A DNA stretch of 64,000 nt, from assembly GCF_008642375.1 (NCBI RefSeq), contig NZ_CP029194.1:6441001-6505000 (forward strand), written 5' to 3'. This DNA is from Streptomyces venezuelae (GTDB lineage Bacteria; Actinomycetota; Actinomycetes; Streptomycetales; Streptomycetaceae). The notes under the pieces are model-generated. The model had not been told where the DNA came from, did no database searches, and saw only the letters and a program-made list of their open reading frames with translations. The position numbers were made by a program, and so were the translations under genes. The number at the start of each line of letters is the position of its first letter. Position 1 is the stretch's first letter. This document shows positions 1 to 8,575 of this stretch, piece after piece.

Positions 1-118
1 CGGCGGCCCGGACCGCCACCCGAATGGCCATACGAGCCGCGGCGGAGTTCCGTTACGGCCATGTGGGGGAGGGGCGGGTCGGATTACCCGGCGGGGAGCT
101 GGGCACAACGGAGGCAGG

Positions 119-144
119 CCCGCCCCGCAGGGAGCGGGGGCGGG
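119..144 (+). terminator. GC-rich hairpin, possible terminator of an upstream gene
   Basis: An 8-bp arm of C-rich sequence at 119-126 pairs with a G-rich arm at 137-144. It lies about 100 bases before the first gene, so it could end transcription of a gene left of the window. No T-run follows. I see no gene in bases 1-242. Confidence 0.3.
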
Positions 145-242
145 TGGGAACGGCGGCGTGCCCCGTTGCCGCGGGCCTTGGGCCGATTTATCGTCCCAGC
201 ACGATTCGCGAGCAAGATCACAAAATGTGAAGGGGCCGCGAC

Positions 243-1004
243 ATGGTGGCGAAGAAGACCGCCGCGAAGAAGTCCTCGACCGCCGTCTCCACCGGTGCGG
301 CGGCCCTGGACGGCAAGGACGTGGCCGGGAAGAAGTCGACCGCCGGGAAGGCGGTCGGCAGGAAGGTCACGGCGAAGAAGGCGGGTAAGGCGGCCCCTGC
401 CCCCGAGGCGGCGGCCGTGGTCGCGGAGGCCGCCGAGGAGACCCCCGCCGCGCACGCCCCGGCCAAGAAGGCCGCGGCGAGGAAGACGGCCGCCAGGAAG
501 GCGACCGCCGCGAAGAAGCAGACAGGAGCCAGGACGGTGGCAGCGAAGAAGACCGCGGGTGGCGTGACGACCGCAGAGGACGAGGCCGCGGTGCCCTCGG
601 CCCGTACCGGTGAGCTCGCGGTGCGCCCCGGCGAGGACCCCTGGACGCCGGAGGAGGTCGAGGAGGCCCGCAGCTCGCTCCAGGCGGAGGTCCTGCGGCT
701 GCGCAGCGAGCTCGTCCACTCGCGCGAGGAGCTCACCGGCCTCATGCGGGACTCGGGCGACGGCGCGGGCGACGACCAGGCCGACACCGGCACCAAGAAC
801 ATCACGCGCGAGCACGAGCTCGCGCTCGCCGCCAACGCCCGGGAGATGCTGGAGCAGACCGAGCACGCCCTGGAGCGGCTCGACGCGGGCACCTACGGCC
901 TCTGTGAGGTGTGCGGGAAGCCGATCGGCAAGGCGCGGATGCAGGCCTTCCCCCGGGCCACCCTCTGCGTCGAGGACAAGCAGCGCCAGGAGCGGCGCGG
1001 CTGA
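243..1004 (+). CDS. TraR/DksA-family zinc-finger protein with long Lys/Ala-rich N-terminus
   Basis: The C-terminal ~100 residues match the TraR/DksA family, whose members bind RNA polymerase through the secondary channel. A helical region is followed by the zinc-finger segment starting YGLCEVCGKPIGKARMQAF. Residues 1-120 are an Ala/Lys-rich tail with AAKK-type repeats like those of histone-H1-like proteins, so DNA binding is plausible. The finger has Cys221, Cys224 and Cys242, but the usual fourth Cys position is Asp245 (CVED), so a classical C4 site is incomplete. The ATG at 243 follows a purine-rich AAGGGG. It stands 80 bases before lspA and may be cotranscribed with it. The family call is firm; the role is inferred. 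Confidence 0.85.
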   Translation: MVAKKTAAKKSSTAVSTGAAALDGKDVAGKKSTAGKAVGRKVTAKKAGKAAPAPEAAAVVAEAAEETPAAHAPAKKAAARKTAARKATAAKKQTGARTVAAKKTAGGVTTAEDEAAVPSARTGELAVRPGEDPWTPEEVEEARSSLQAEVLRLRSELVHSREELTGLMRDSGDGAGDDQADTGTKNITREHELALAANAREMLEQTEHALERLDAGTYGLCEVCGKPIGKARMQAFPRATLCVEDKQRQERRG

Positions 1005-1084
1005 CGATCTCGGCTGCCGGTCTCGTACGCCTGTGCCGTACCCTCGGGGCACGGTCAGGCATCGAGGTCGAGGGACTCACTCAC

Positions 1085-1672
1085 GTGGCAGAGGCGGAGC
1101 GCATCATCGGTACGCCGGATTCAGCAGGGGCCGACGAGTCGGCCGCCTCCGACGACGGCACGGCCGCTCCCGAGGAGCAGCCCAAGGGCAGGCGCAGGAT
1201 CGTCGCGCTGCTCGTGGTGGCCGTGCTGGCCTATCTGCTCGACCTGGGCAGCAAGATGCTGGTCGTCGCCAAGCTGGAGGGCCGTGAGGCGATTCCGCTG
1301 ATCGGCGATCTGCTGCGCCTCGACGCGATCCGGAACCCGGGCGCCGCCTTCGGCATGGGCGAGGCTTTCACGATCGTCTTCACCTGCATCGCCGCCGTCG
1401 TGATCATCGTGATCTTCCGGCTGGCGCGGAAGCTCTACAGCCTGCCCTGGGCCATCGCCCTCGGTCTGCTGCTCGGCGGCGCGCTCGGCAACCTCACGGA
1501 CCGGATCTTCCGCTCGCCGGGCGTCTTCGAGGGCGCGGTCGTGGACTTCATCGCCCCCGCGCACTTCGCCGTCTTCAACTTCGCCGACTCGGCGATCGTC
1601 TGCGGCGGCATCCTCATCGTGTTCCTTTCCTTCCGGGGCGTGGACCCGGACGGGACCGTCCACAAGGACTGA
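1085..1672 (+). CDS. lspA: Lipoprotein signal peptidase (signal peptidase II)
   Basis: LspA is the membrane aspartyl protease that removes signal peptides from diacylglyceryl-modified prolipoproteins, the step after Lgt (an lgt gene lies at 40936-41928). The GTG at 1085 gives 195 residues. After about 38 polar residues come four hydrophobic segments. The family blocks RNPGAAFGMG, GNLTDR and FNFADS are present, and the catalytic pair is Asp139 and Asp168. The polar N-terminal extension is longer than in E. coli, which is common in actinomycetes. The next gene starts 62 bases downstream. Confidence 0.95.
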   Translation: MAEAERIIGTPDSAGADESAASDDGTAAPEEQPKGRRRIVALLVVAVLAYLLDLGSKMLVVAKLEGREAIPLIGDLLRLDAIRNPGAAFGMGEAFTIVFTCIAAVVIIVIFRLARKLYSLPWAIALGLLLGGALGNLTDRIFRSPGVFEGAVVDFIAPAHFAVFNFADSAIVCGGILIVFLSFRGVDPDGTVHKD

Positions 1673-1734
1673 GCGGGAGCGGGCGGGGAGCCCGGCCAGT
1701 ACGGAGCACCTCCCGCGCAAGGCATACTCGACGG

Positions 1735-2676
1735 GTGAGTACGAGTCCCGAGATCCGCACGCTGCCCGTTCCCGATGGCCTGGAGGGCGAGCGAGTCGAC
1801 GCCGCCATCGCCCGGATGTTCGGGTTCTCCCGCACGAAGGCGGCCGAGCTGGCCGCCTCAGGGAAGGTCCAGGTCGACGGCTCCGTCGTCGGCAAGTCCG
1901 AGCGGGTCAGCGGCGGCGCGTGGCTCGAGGTCGAGATGCCGGGGGCGCCCGCGCCCGTGCAGATCGTCGCCGAGCCCGTCGAGGGCATGGAGATCGTCCA
2001 TGACGACGACGACATCGTCGTCATCATGAAGCCGGTCGGCGTCGCCGCGCACCCCAGCCCCGGCTGGACCGGCACCACGGTCATCGGCGGCCTCGCCGCC
2101 GCCGGGTACCGCATCTCCACCTCCGGCGCCGCCGAGCGCCAGGGCATCGTGCACCGCCTCGACGTCGGCACCTCCGGCCTGATGGTGGTCGCCAAGTCCG
2201 AGTACGCGTACACCTCGCTCAAGCGCCAGTTCAAGGAGCGCACGGTCGACAAGCGCTACAACGCGCTGGTCCAGGGCCACCCCGACCCGATGAGCGGCAC
2301 CATCGACGCGCCGATCGGCCGGCACCCGAACCACGACTACAAGTGGGCGATCACCGCCGAGGGCAAGCCCTCCGTCACCCACTACGACCTCATCGAGGCG
2401 TACCGGTCGGCCTCGCTGCTCGACATCAAGCTGGAGACGGGCCGCACCCACCAGATCCGGGTGCACATGTCCGCCCACCGCCACCCCTGCGTCGGCGACC
2501 TCACCTACGGCGCCGACCCGACCCTCGCCAAGCGCCTCGGCCTGACGCGGCAGTGGCTGCACGCCGTCCGCCTCGGCTTCGAGCACCCCGGCGACGGTTC
2601 GTGGGTCGAGTTCGCCAGCACCTACCCGGAGGACCTCCAGAAGGCCCTGGACCGGATCGCCTCGGAGAGCCGGTGA
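1735..2676 (+). CDS. rluD: RluA/RluD-family 23S rRNA pseudouridine synthase
   Basis: It isomerises uridine to pseudouridine in ribosomal RNA. Residues ~15-75 are an S4 RNA-binding domain (ERVDAAIARMFGFSRTKAAE). The synthase domain follows, with the signature GIVHRLDVGTSGL carrying the catalytic Asp143, and the later ETGRTHQIRVHM motif. The length of 313 is normal. The start is GTG. lspA followed by rluD is a common pairing. The exact target uridines cannot be told from sequence, so the D subtype is the likely but not proven label. Confidence 0.9.
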   Translation: MSTSPEIRTLPVPDGLEGERVDAAIARMFGFSRTKAAELAASGKVQVDGSVVGKSERVSGGAWLEVEMPGAPAPVQIVAEPVEGMEIVHDDDDIVVIMKPVGVAAHPSPGWTGTTVIGGLAAAGYRISTSGAAERQGIVHRLDVGTSGLMVVAKSEYAYTSLKRQFKERTVDKRYNALVQGHPDPMSGTIDAPIGRHPNHDYKWAITAEGKPSVTHYDLIEAYRSASLLDIKLETGRTHQIRVHMSAHRHPCVGDLTYGADPTLAKRLGLTRQWLHAVRLGFEHPGDGSWVEFASTYPEDLQKALDRIASESR

Positions 2677-3140
2677 CCACCGCGTACAGCGTCCGTGAGG
2701 CGCTCGCCCCCGAGGACCGCGAGGCCTGCTTCCTGGTCCGCCGTGAGGTCTTCGTGGTGGAGCAGGGTGTTCCGCAGGAGCTGGAGTACGACGTGCACGA
2801 CGCCACCGCCGTGCACGTGCTCGCGGTGCGCGAGGACGGGCTGCCGCTGGGCACCGGCCGGCTTCTGTTCGGTGCGGACGCGGTCGGCAGGACAGGCGCC
2901 GACACCTCGGTGGGCTCGCTCGGCCGGCTCGCGGTCTCCGAGGCCGCGCGCGGCCTCGGCATCGGCGCGGCCGTCGTGCGGGGCATCGAGGACGCGGCGC
3001 GCGAGCGCGGTCTGACCGCCGTCGACCTGCACGCGCAGACCCACGCGCTGGGCTTCTACGAGCGGCTCGGCTACGAGGCGTACGGCCCCGAGTTCCAGGA
3101 CGCGGACATGCCGCACCGGGCCATGCGGCGCTCGCTGTAG
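2673..3140 (+). CDS. GNAT-family N-acetyltransferase
   Basis: A 155-residue single-domain acetyltransferase. The start GTG overlaps the rluD stop by 4 bases (GTGA), so translation is probably coupled. N-terminal LVRREVFVVEQGVPQELEYD resembles the ElaA-like branch of GNAT proteins. The acetyl-CoA loop is in GRLAVSEAARGLGIGAAVV (roughly residues 88-106). The C-terminal GFYERLGYEAYGPEF is the typical beta-bulge end of the fold. The substrate is unknown; a small amine or a protein N-terminus are both possible. Confidence 0.85.
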   Translation: MTTAYSVREALAPEDREACFLVRREVFVVEQGVPQELEYDVHDATAVHVLAVREDGLPLGTGRLLFGADAVGRTGADTSVGSLGRLAVSEAARGLGIGAAVVRGIEDAARERGLTAVDLHAQTHALGFYERLGYEAYGPEFQDADMPHRAMRRSL

Positions 3141-3165
3141 GACCCCGCCTCACCGAGGGCGTCCC

Positions 3166-3211
3166 CTGCCCCCTGTCACACCCGCCGCGCGCGGGCGTCC
3201 ACAGGGGGCAG
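3166..3211 (+). terminator. Nested hairpin terminator after the acetyltransferase gene
   Basis: An 11-bp perfect stem (CTGCCCCCTGT at 3166-3176 with ACAGGGGGCAG at 3201-3211) encloses a smaller GC stem (CCCGC/GCGGG). It lies 25 bases after the acetyltransferase stop and ends the lspA-rluD-acetyltransferase run. Confidence 0.7.
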
Positions 3212-3242
3212 TCGCTGTGAAAACGGACATACGTGACAGGGT

Positions 3243-4835
3243 GTGTCCGTGGATCAATTGGCCCTGTTGTTCTTGCTGCTGCTCGGCGCTCTGCTCACCG
3301 TGCCCCTCGGTGATCGGCTCGGACTGCCCGCTCCCGTCCTGATGACCCTCATCGGGATCGTGCTGGCCTTCCTGCCGTTCGTGCCGAGCGTCGAGATCCC
3401 GCCGGAGTTCATCCTCCCCCTGGTGCTGCCGCCTCTGTTGTACGCCTCCGTGCAGCGCACCTCCTGGCGTCAGTTCGCGGCGAACAGACGGCCCATCTTC
3501 CTGCTGGCGGTCGCCCTCGTCTTCGTGACCACCGCCGCCGTCGGCGCGGTCGCGCACGTGCTCGTGCCGGGCATCTCGCTGGCCGCCGCGATCGCGCTCG
3601 GCGCCCTCGTCGCGCCGCCGGACCCGGTCGCGGCGACCGCCGTCGCCGGCTCGCTCGGGCTGCCGCGGCGGCTCGTGTCGATCCTGGAGGGCGAAGGCCT
3701 CTTCAACGACGTCACCGCGATCGTGCTCTACCACGTGGCGATCGCCGCCGTCGTCAGCGGTTCCTTCTCCTGGCCCGAGGCGATCGGCCAGTTCGTGCTG
3801 TCCGCGGTGGTCGCCACGATCCTCGGCCTGGTGCTCGGCTGGCTCACCAACAAGCTCATCGGACTCCTGGGGGACGCCACGCTGCAGACCGGGCTCACCC
3901 TCCTCGTCCCCTTCGTGAGCTACGTCCTCGCCGAGGAGCTGCACGGCTCCGGCGTCCTCGCGGTGCTGATCACCGCGCTCTTCCTCGCCGAGCACGCGGC
4001 CGACGCCGACGACGTCATGGGCCGGCTCGCCGGACAGACCTTCTGGCAGATCGTGGACACCCTCGTCACCGGCATCGCCTTCGGGCTCATCGGTCTGGAG
4101 CTCGTCCACGTCTTCGGGGTGGCCGAGGGGCGTGGCTGGGAGATGCTCGGCTGGGGCGCCACCGTGGTCGCGGTGGTCGTCGGGGTCCGGCTGCTGTGGC
4201 TGCTGCCCGCCACCTGGCTGGCCAAGCGGCTCCACACGCGCCGGGACATCGACGAGGAGATCCCGATGAGCTGGCGGGAGACCGTCGTCATGTGGTGGGC
4301 GGGGATGCGCGGGGTGGCCTCGGTGGCGCTGGCGCTCGCCATCCCGCTCCGTACCGACGACGGCGACCCCTTCCCCGGCCGGGACGAGATCGTCTTCATC
4401 GCCTTCTGCGTGATCATCGCCACGCTCGTCTTCCAGGGGCTCACCCTGCCGTGGCTGGTCCGGAAGCTCGGGGTCCGGGCCGATGCCGACGCGGAGCGGG
4501 CCCTTGAGCGGGATCTCGCCATCCGGGCCGCGAAGGCCGCCAAGCGCAGGCTCAAGGAGATCGAGGAGGTCGAGGAGCTGCCCGAGGAGGTCCAGGAGCG
4601 GCTGCTGCGCGGGGCGTACGACATCGGGGCGCGGATCAGTCCGGACATGGTCGACGAGGAGCGGAGGGCCGCCTTCGTCGAGCGGACGAAGCGGTTCAAG
4701 GCGGTGCAGCGGATCCAGCGGGAGCTGATGTCGGCCGCCCGGCACGAGGTCCTCTCGGCGCGCAATGAGCCGGGTGCCGACCCGGAGGTGGTGGACCGGG
4801 TGCTGCGTCAGCTGGACGTGCGCAGCATGCGGTGA
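3243..4835 (+). CDS. CPA1-family Na+/H+ antiporter
   Basis: A 530-residue monovalent cation/proton exchanger of the NhaP/NHE (CPA1) type, in the cytoplasmic membrane. The first ~400 residues hold about 12 hydrophobic segments. The family segment EGEGLFNDVTAIVLYHVAIA contains the conserved Asn-Asp pair, and AFGLIGLELV is a later core helix. The last ~130 residues are a charged cytoplasmic tail (EEIEEVEELPEEV), as in regulated CPA1 proteins. GTG 3243 and GTG 3249 are both possible starts. It has its own upstream terminator and stands alone. The transported cation (Na+ or K+) is not determined. Confidence 0.9.
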   Translation: MSVDQLALLFLLLLGALLTVPLGDRLGLPAPVLMTLIGIVLAFLPFVPSVEIPPEFILPLVLPPLLYASVQRTSWRQFAANRRPIFLLAVALVFVTTAAVGAVAHVLVPGISLAAAIALGALVAPPDPVAATAVAGSLGLPRRLVSILEGEGLFNDVTAIVLYHVAIAAVVSGSFSWPEAIGQFVLSAVVATILGLVLGWLTNKLIGLLGDATLQTGLTLLVPFVSYVLAEELHGSGVLAVLITALFLAEHAADADDVMGRLAGQTFWQIVDTLVTGIAFGLIGLELVHVFGVAEGRGWEMLGWGATVVAVVVGVRLLWLLPATWLAKRLHTRRDIDEEIPMSWRETVVMWWAGMRGVASVALALAIPLRTDDGDPFPGRDEIVFIAFCVIIATLVFQGLTLPWLVRKLGVRADADAERALERDLAIRAAKAAKRRLKEIEEVEELPEEVQERLLRGAYDIGARISPDMVDEERRAAFVERTKRFKAVQRIQRELMSAARHEVLSARNEPGADPEVVDRVLRQLDVRSMR

Positions 4836-4889
4836 GGCCGGCGGACCGGGTGATCGGTGCGGTCCGGGCCGGGTGGCAGGATGGGACGC

Positions 4890-5459
4890 ATGGACATCAT
4901 GCTCTTCCACTCGGCCTACGGGCTGACCCCTTCCGTCGAGGCCGCCGCCGAGCGGCTCCGGGCCGCCGGGCACCAGGTCTGGACGCCCGACCTGTACGAC
5001 GGCAAGACGGTCGGGACCGTCGAGGAGGGCGTGGCGCTCCGGGACGAGATCGGCAAGGACGAGCTGCTGAAGCGGGCGGTCCTGGCCGCCGCCCCCTACT
5101 CCGAGCGGGGCCTGGTCTACATGGGCCTCTCGCTCGGGGCCTCGATCGCCCAGACCCTGGCGCTCGGTGACGAGAAGGCGCGCGGGCTGCTGCTGTTCCA
5201 CGGCACCTCGGACCTCGCGGAGTCCGCGTCGGTGGACGAGCTGCCCGTACAGCTGCACGTGGCGGAGCCGGACCCCTTCGAGACGGACGACTGGCTGTCG
5301 TCCTGGTACCTCCAGATGCGCAAGGCCGGGGCGGACGTGGAGATCTACCGCTACCGGGGCGCGGGGCACGTGTACACGGACCCGGAGCTGCCCGACTGGG
5401 ACGCGGAGGCGGCCGAGCGGACCTGGTCGGTGGCGCTGTCCTTCCTGGACAGCCTGTAG
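4890..5459 (+). CDS. Dienelactone hydrolase family protein
   Basis: A 189-residue alpha/beta hydrolase. The nucleophile elbow is GLSLGAS, with Ser where classical dienelactone hydrolase has Cys. The catalytic His is in GAGHVYTD near the C-terminus. FHSAYGLTPSVEAAAERLRAAGHQVWTPDLYDG is the usual N-terminal strand-helix unit. The ATG at 4890 fits the family N-terminus (MDIMLFHSAYG); an in-frame ATG at 4881 is the alternative. It is a monocistronic gene between the antiporter and a bidirectional terminator. The substrate is unknown. Confidence 0.8.
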   Translation: MDIMLFHSAYGLTPSVEAAAERLRAAGHQVWTPDLYDGKTVGTVEEGVALRDEIGKDELLKRAVLAAAPYSERGLVYMGLSLGASIAQTLALGDEKARGLLLFHGTSDLAESASVDELPVQLHVAEPDPFETDDWLSSWYLQMRKAGADVEIYRYRGAGHVYTDPELPDWDAEAAERTWSVALSFLDSL

Positions 5460-5468
5460 GAAGCACGC

Positions 5469-5508
5469 CCGAGGGCGCGGCGGGAGTCTCCTCCCGTCGC
5501 GCCCTCGG
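5469..5508. terminator. Strong bidirectional terminator
   Basis: An 18-bp stem with one mismatch, arms 5469-5486 and 5491-5508, loop TCTC. It sits between two convergent genes (hydrolase on +, metalloprotease on -) and can serve both. Confidence 0.85.
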
Positions 5509-5524
5509 TGTTGTCCGGGGTGGG

Positions 5525-6541
5525 TCAGCCCGCGCGGTACGAGGTCCAGAACTGGTTCATCCGGGTCACCTGACCGGCGGTGAACTGGTACATGCACGCG
5601 TCGTACGTGTAGTCCATGAAGTTGTGGATCGGGTCCACGCCGGCCTTGGAGGCGCAGGAGTCACGGCCGGTCGGGCACTCGTACGCGGGGCTCTTCTCGG
5701 CCGGGGTGTCGGCGACGGAGTCACCGGCGCCGTTGCAGCCGCCCTGGAAGGTGTGGTAGAGGCCCATCCAGTGGCCGACCTCGTGGGTCGCGGTGTCACC
5801 CTCGTTGTAGTTGGCCGAGGAGCCGCCGGGGAGGGAGGAGTCCAGGACGACGACACCGTCCATGGACGGGTTCGAGGCGTACGAGGACGGGAAGGTCGCC
5901 CAGCCGAGGAGGCCGCCGCTCAGGTTGGCGGTGTAGAAGTTCAGCGCGCCGGCGCCGCCCTTGCGGAGGGTCTGCTTCATCGTCTTCTCGGCGGTGGAGC
6001 CGGAAGCCAGGTTGTACCAGGAGGCGTTGTCCGTGTAATCGGTACCGGCCAGCGTGAACTGGAAGTTGGAGTTCACGTTGCCGGTGCCCTGGCCGGCGTA
6101 CGCCGCGTTCAGGACCGCCATCTGGTTGTTGATCTGGGTGGCGGACAGCTTGCCCGTCGTGCCGCTGTGGATGACGTGGAAGTAGACGGGGATGTTGACC
6201 ACGGCGGCGGCGTCCGCGGCGGCGCTGAGGCGCCCCTGGACGGCGGCCGAGGCCAGCTTCTTCTTCAGGTCGTCGTCCATGGCCTTGGCCTTGGCGGCCG
6301 AGAGCTCGTTGGGCTCGGCGGCGTGGCTGTCGGCACCGCGCGCCTTGCGGGCGCCGGAGACGCCGGCGTGGTCGGAGTGGTCGTCGACGCACTCCTCGGC
6401 GGAGGCGCCGGCCAGCGTGGCGGTCGACGCGCCGGTGGCGACGGGGGCGGAAAGCGGAGCCAGGGCCAACGTTCCGGCCATGACGGCGGTACCGAAAATA
6501 CGACGTGACATACGGGGCGATATACGGGCAAGAGCACGCAC
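5525..6541 (-). CDS. Secreted M43-type zinc metalloprotease (pappalysin/cytophagalysin-like)
   Basis: An exported endopeptidase of 338 residues. The chosen GTG at 6541 has an ideal GAGGAG ribosome site five bases upstream; an ATG at 6511 is the alternative. Residues 1-39 form a signal peptide: Arg-rich start, hydrophobic core (FGTAVMAGTLALAPL), Ala-rich exit. The zinc motif HEVGHWMGLYH (His253, Glu254, His257, His263) is the extended HExxHxxGxxH form of metzincins, and NFMDYTYD supplies the Met-turn. Four Cys near the C-terminus (PAYECPTGRDSC, DACMY, GGCNG) suggest disulfides. Extracellular protein turnover is the likely role. Confidence 0.9.
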   Translation of the reverse strand: MRALARISPRMSRRIFGTAVMAGTLALAPLSAPVATGASTATLAGASAEECVDDHSDHAGVSGARKARGADSHAAEPNELSAAKAKAMDDDLKKKLASAAVQGRLSAAADAAAVVNIPVYFHVIHSGTTGKLSATQINNQMAVLNAAYAGQGTGNVNSNFQFTLAGTDYTDNASWYNLASGSTAEKTMKQTLRKGGAGALNFYTANLSGGLLGWATFPSSYASNPSMDGVVVLDSSLPGGSSANYNEGDTATHEVGHWMGLYHTFQGGCNGAGDSVADTPAEKSPAYECPTGRDSCASKAGVDPIHNFMDYTYDACMYQFTAGQVTRMNQFWTSYRAG

Positions 6542-6729
6542 GGTGACTCCTCGTGGGGGAGGGTGGGAGAGGAACTTCCTCGCCACGGCCCGGAGATTAC
6601 GCGGCCATGTCAGACGTAGTTGAGGAGTGATCAAGCCCAATCATTCGTGGGGCAATTCGGTACATCGGGAAAAAATTCTTGTGCCCGTTCCGGAGTTTGA
6701 GACCTCGACGTAACGGATGAGGTGGCGGT

Positions 6730-6775
6730 GGCGGGTGGTGTGTCCGGATTCGATCTCCGAAACTCGCCACCCGCC
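6730..6775 (-). terminator. Inverted repeat downstream of phoD
   Basis: GGCGGGTGG at 6730-6738 pairs with CCACCCGCC at 6767-6775 around a 28-base loop. It lies about 60 bases past the phoD stop. The loop is long, so it could also be an operator for the metalloprotease promoter. The AT-rich bases 6640-6700 (including a run of A) probably hold that promoter. Confidence 0.35.
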
Positions 6776-6837
6776 GTAGCGATGTGATCTCCCGTTAACA
6801 GAAGAGATCATGGCTGAAAATCGCCGTTAGGAACCCG

Positions 6838-8487
6838 TCAGCGAACCGGCTGGTACACCCGCTCGACACGCTGGGTTCCGTTCTTGGTCCGGTACGAGCG
6901 CGTCCAGGCGCTCGTCGCCGCCGGATCCGTCTTGTCGGAGACCGTGTAGTAGTCCATCTGCGAGTGCTCGGAGGTCACGTCGAGCACGCCGTAGCCGTGG
7001 TGGTCCATGTCCACCCACTTCACATGGCGGTTGGCGGCCTTCACGGCGCCGGCGGCGACGACCGAGAGCGTCCCCGGGGCCACGTTGAGCATGTCGTCCA
7101 GGTTGTCCGAGGTCACCGAGGTGACGACGAACTCGGTGGCCGCCGAGGCCGACAGCGGGTACGTCGCCGCCTTCACCGGTACGTCGTTGGCCCAGGCCAT
7201 GTGGATGTCGCCGGTCAGGAAGACCGTGTTGCGGATCGCCCGCGAGGTCAGGTGTCCGATGAGTTCCTTGCGGTCGTCGGTGAAGCCGTCCCACTGGTCG
7301 ACGTTGACCGCGATCCCCTCCTTCGGCAGGCCCATCAGCTCGGCGAGCGGCTCCAGGAGGTTGGCCGGCAGGGCGCCGAAGGCGATGGGCGAGATCATCA
7401 CCGAGGTGCCGACCAGCTGCCAGGTCGCGTCCGAACCCGCGAGACCGGCCTTGAGCCAGTCCAGTTGGGCGCGGCCGGTGATCGACCGCTCCGGGTCGTC
7501 GACCGTGCCGCTGCCGGTCTTCGCCGGGGCGGAGCGGAACGTGCGGAGGTCGAGCAGGTGCAGATCGGCCAGTCTGCCGAAGCGCAGCCGCCGGAAGACC
7601 GTGCCCTCGGTGGAGGCGCGGACCGGCATCCACTCGAAGTACGCCTGCTTGGCGGCGGCCACCCGGGCAGCCCACTCGCCCTCGGCGCCGGGGGTGTGGT
7701 TCTCGGCCCCGCCGGTCCAGGCGTCGTTGGCGAACTCGTGGTCGTCCCAGATCGCGACCACCGGGTGGGCGGCGTGCAGGGCCTGGAGGTCGGCGTCCGT
7801 CTTGTAGTGCCCGTGACGGGTGCGGTAGTCGGCGAGCGAGACGATCTCGTGGCGCGGCTCGTGCTGCCGGACGGTGTCCTTCGCCTCCGGGTAGACGCCG
7901 CTGGCGTACTCGTAGACGTAGTCGCCGAGATGGAGGACGGCGTCCAGGTCGGCGCGGCCGGCGAGGTGGCGGTACGCGGAGAAGTGGCCGGACTCCCAGT
8001 TCGCGCAGGAGACCACGCCGAAGCGGACCCCGGGGGTGGCGGCGTCGGCGGCCGGCGCGGTCCGGGTGCGGGCGACCGGCGAGACGGCGTCGCCCGCCGT
8101 GAAGCGGAACCAGTAGGCGGTCGCCGGGCGCAGGCCCCGCACGTCGGCCTTCACGGTGTGGTCGGAGGAGGCGCTCGCCGTGGTCGAACCGGAGGCGACG
8201 ACACGGGCGAAGCCGCGGTCCTCGGCGAGCTCCCAGCCGACCGGGACGTCCGGGCCGAGCCCGGATCCGGGCACGGCCTCGGCGGAGGGGGTGACGCGCG
8301 TCCAGAGGAGGACGCCGTCGGGCAGCGGGTCGCCGGAGGCGACACCGTGGAGGAAGGCGGGTGCCCCGGAGTCCGCGAGAGCGGGGGAGGCGGCGCCCAG
8401 CAGGGCGGGCGCGGCGACGGCGGTGACGGCGGCGGCCTTGACGACCGTGCGACGACTGGGGGCAGGAGATATGAACTGACTGGTCAC
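6838..8487 (-). CDS. phoD: PhoD-family alkaline phosphatase/phosphodiesterase, Tat-exported
   Basis: A secreted phosphatase of 549 residues that releases phosphate outside the cell. The N-terminus has a Tat signal: twin Arg in PSRRTVVKAAA (about residues 12-13) followed by an Ala-rich core ending near SPALA. PhoD blocks are present in order: GVASGDPLPDGVLLWTR, the fibronectin-like N-domain, HLGDYVYEY, WDDHEFANDAW and LTGDIHMAW, which provide Asp, His and Asn ligands for the Ca/Fe centre. The GTG start has no Shine-Dalgarno sequence, and a TAATCT box ends eight bases before it, so the mRNA may be leaderless. PhoP control under phosphate limitation is known for S. coelicolor phoD and is inferred here. 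Confidence 0.93.
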   Translation of the reverse strand: MTSQFISPAPSRRTVVKAAAVTAVAAPALLGAASPALADSGAPAFLHGVASGDPLPDGVLLWTRVTPSAEAVPGSGLGPDVPVGWELAEDRGFARVVASGSTTASASSDHTVKADVRGLRPATAYWFRFTAGDAVSPVARTRTAPAADAATPGVRFGVVSCANWESGHFSAYRHLAGRADLDAVLHLGDYVYEYASGVYPEAKDTVRQHEPRHEIVSLADYRTRHGHYKTDADLQALHAAHPVVAIWDDHEFANDAWTGGAENHTPGAEGEWAARVAAAKQAYFEWMPVRASTEGTVFRRLRFGRLADLHLLDLRTFRSAPAKTGSGTVDDPERSITGRAQLDWLKAGLAGSDATWQLVGTSVMISPIAFGALPANLLEPLAELMGLPKEGIAVNVDQWDGFTDDRKELIGHLTSRAIRNTVFLTGDIHMAWANDVPVKAATYPLSASAATEFVVTSVTSDNLDDMLNVAPGTLSVVAAGAVKAANRHVKWVDMDHHGYGVLDVTSEHSQMDYYTVSDKTDPAATSAWTRSYRTKNGTQRVERVYQPVR

Positions 8488-8492
8488 GGGCA

Positions 8493-8506
8493 GTCAGATT
8501 ACTGAC
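8493..8506 (-). promoter_or_regulatory. Candidate phoD promoter overlapped by a palindrome
   Basis: On the minus strand TAATCT (8501-8496) is a good -10 box, with eight bases between it and the phoD GTG. It lies inside a perfect inverted repeat, GTCAG at 8493-8497 and CTGAC at 8502-8506 with a 4-base centre. This position suits a repressor or an activator contact with the promoter. No -35 is evident, as expected for an activated promoter. Confidence 0.4.
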
Positions 8507-8575
8507 GGGTAGGCCTGTTGGTCAGGTGAATTCCGGAAGTTCGTCGACTTGTCGCCCACAGGACGTGTCCCGCCC

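Noticed and set aside
3150..5597. An 815-codon minus-strand frame across the antiporter and hydrolase
   Set aside because: Shadow of GC-rich genes; Asp/Arg/His-rich with no domain.
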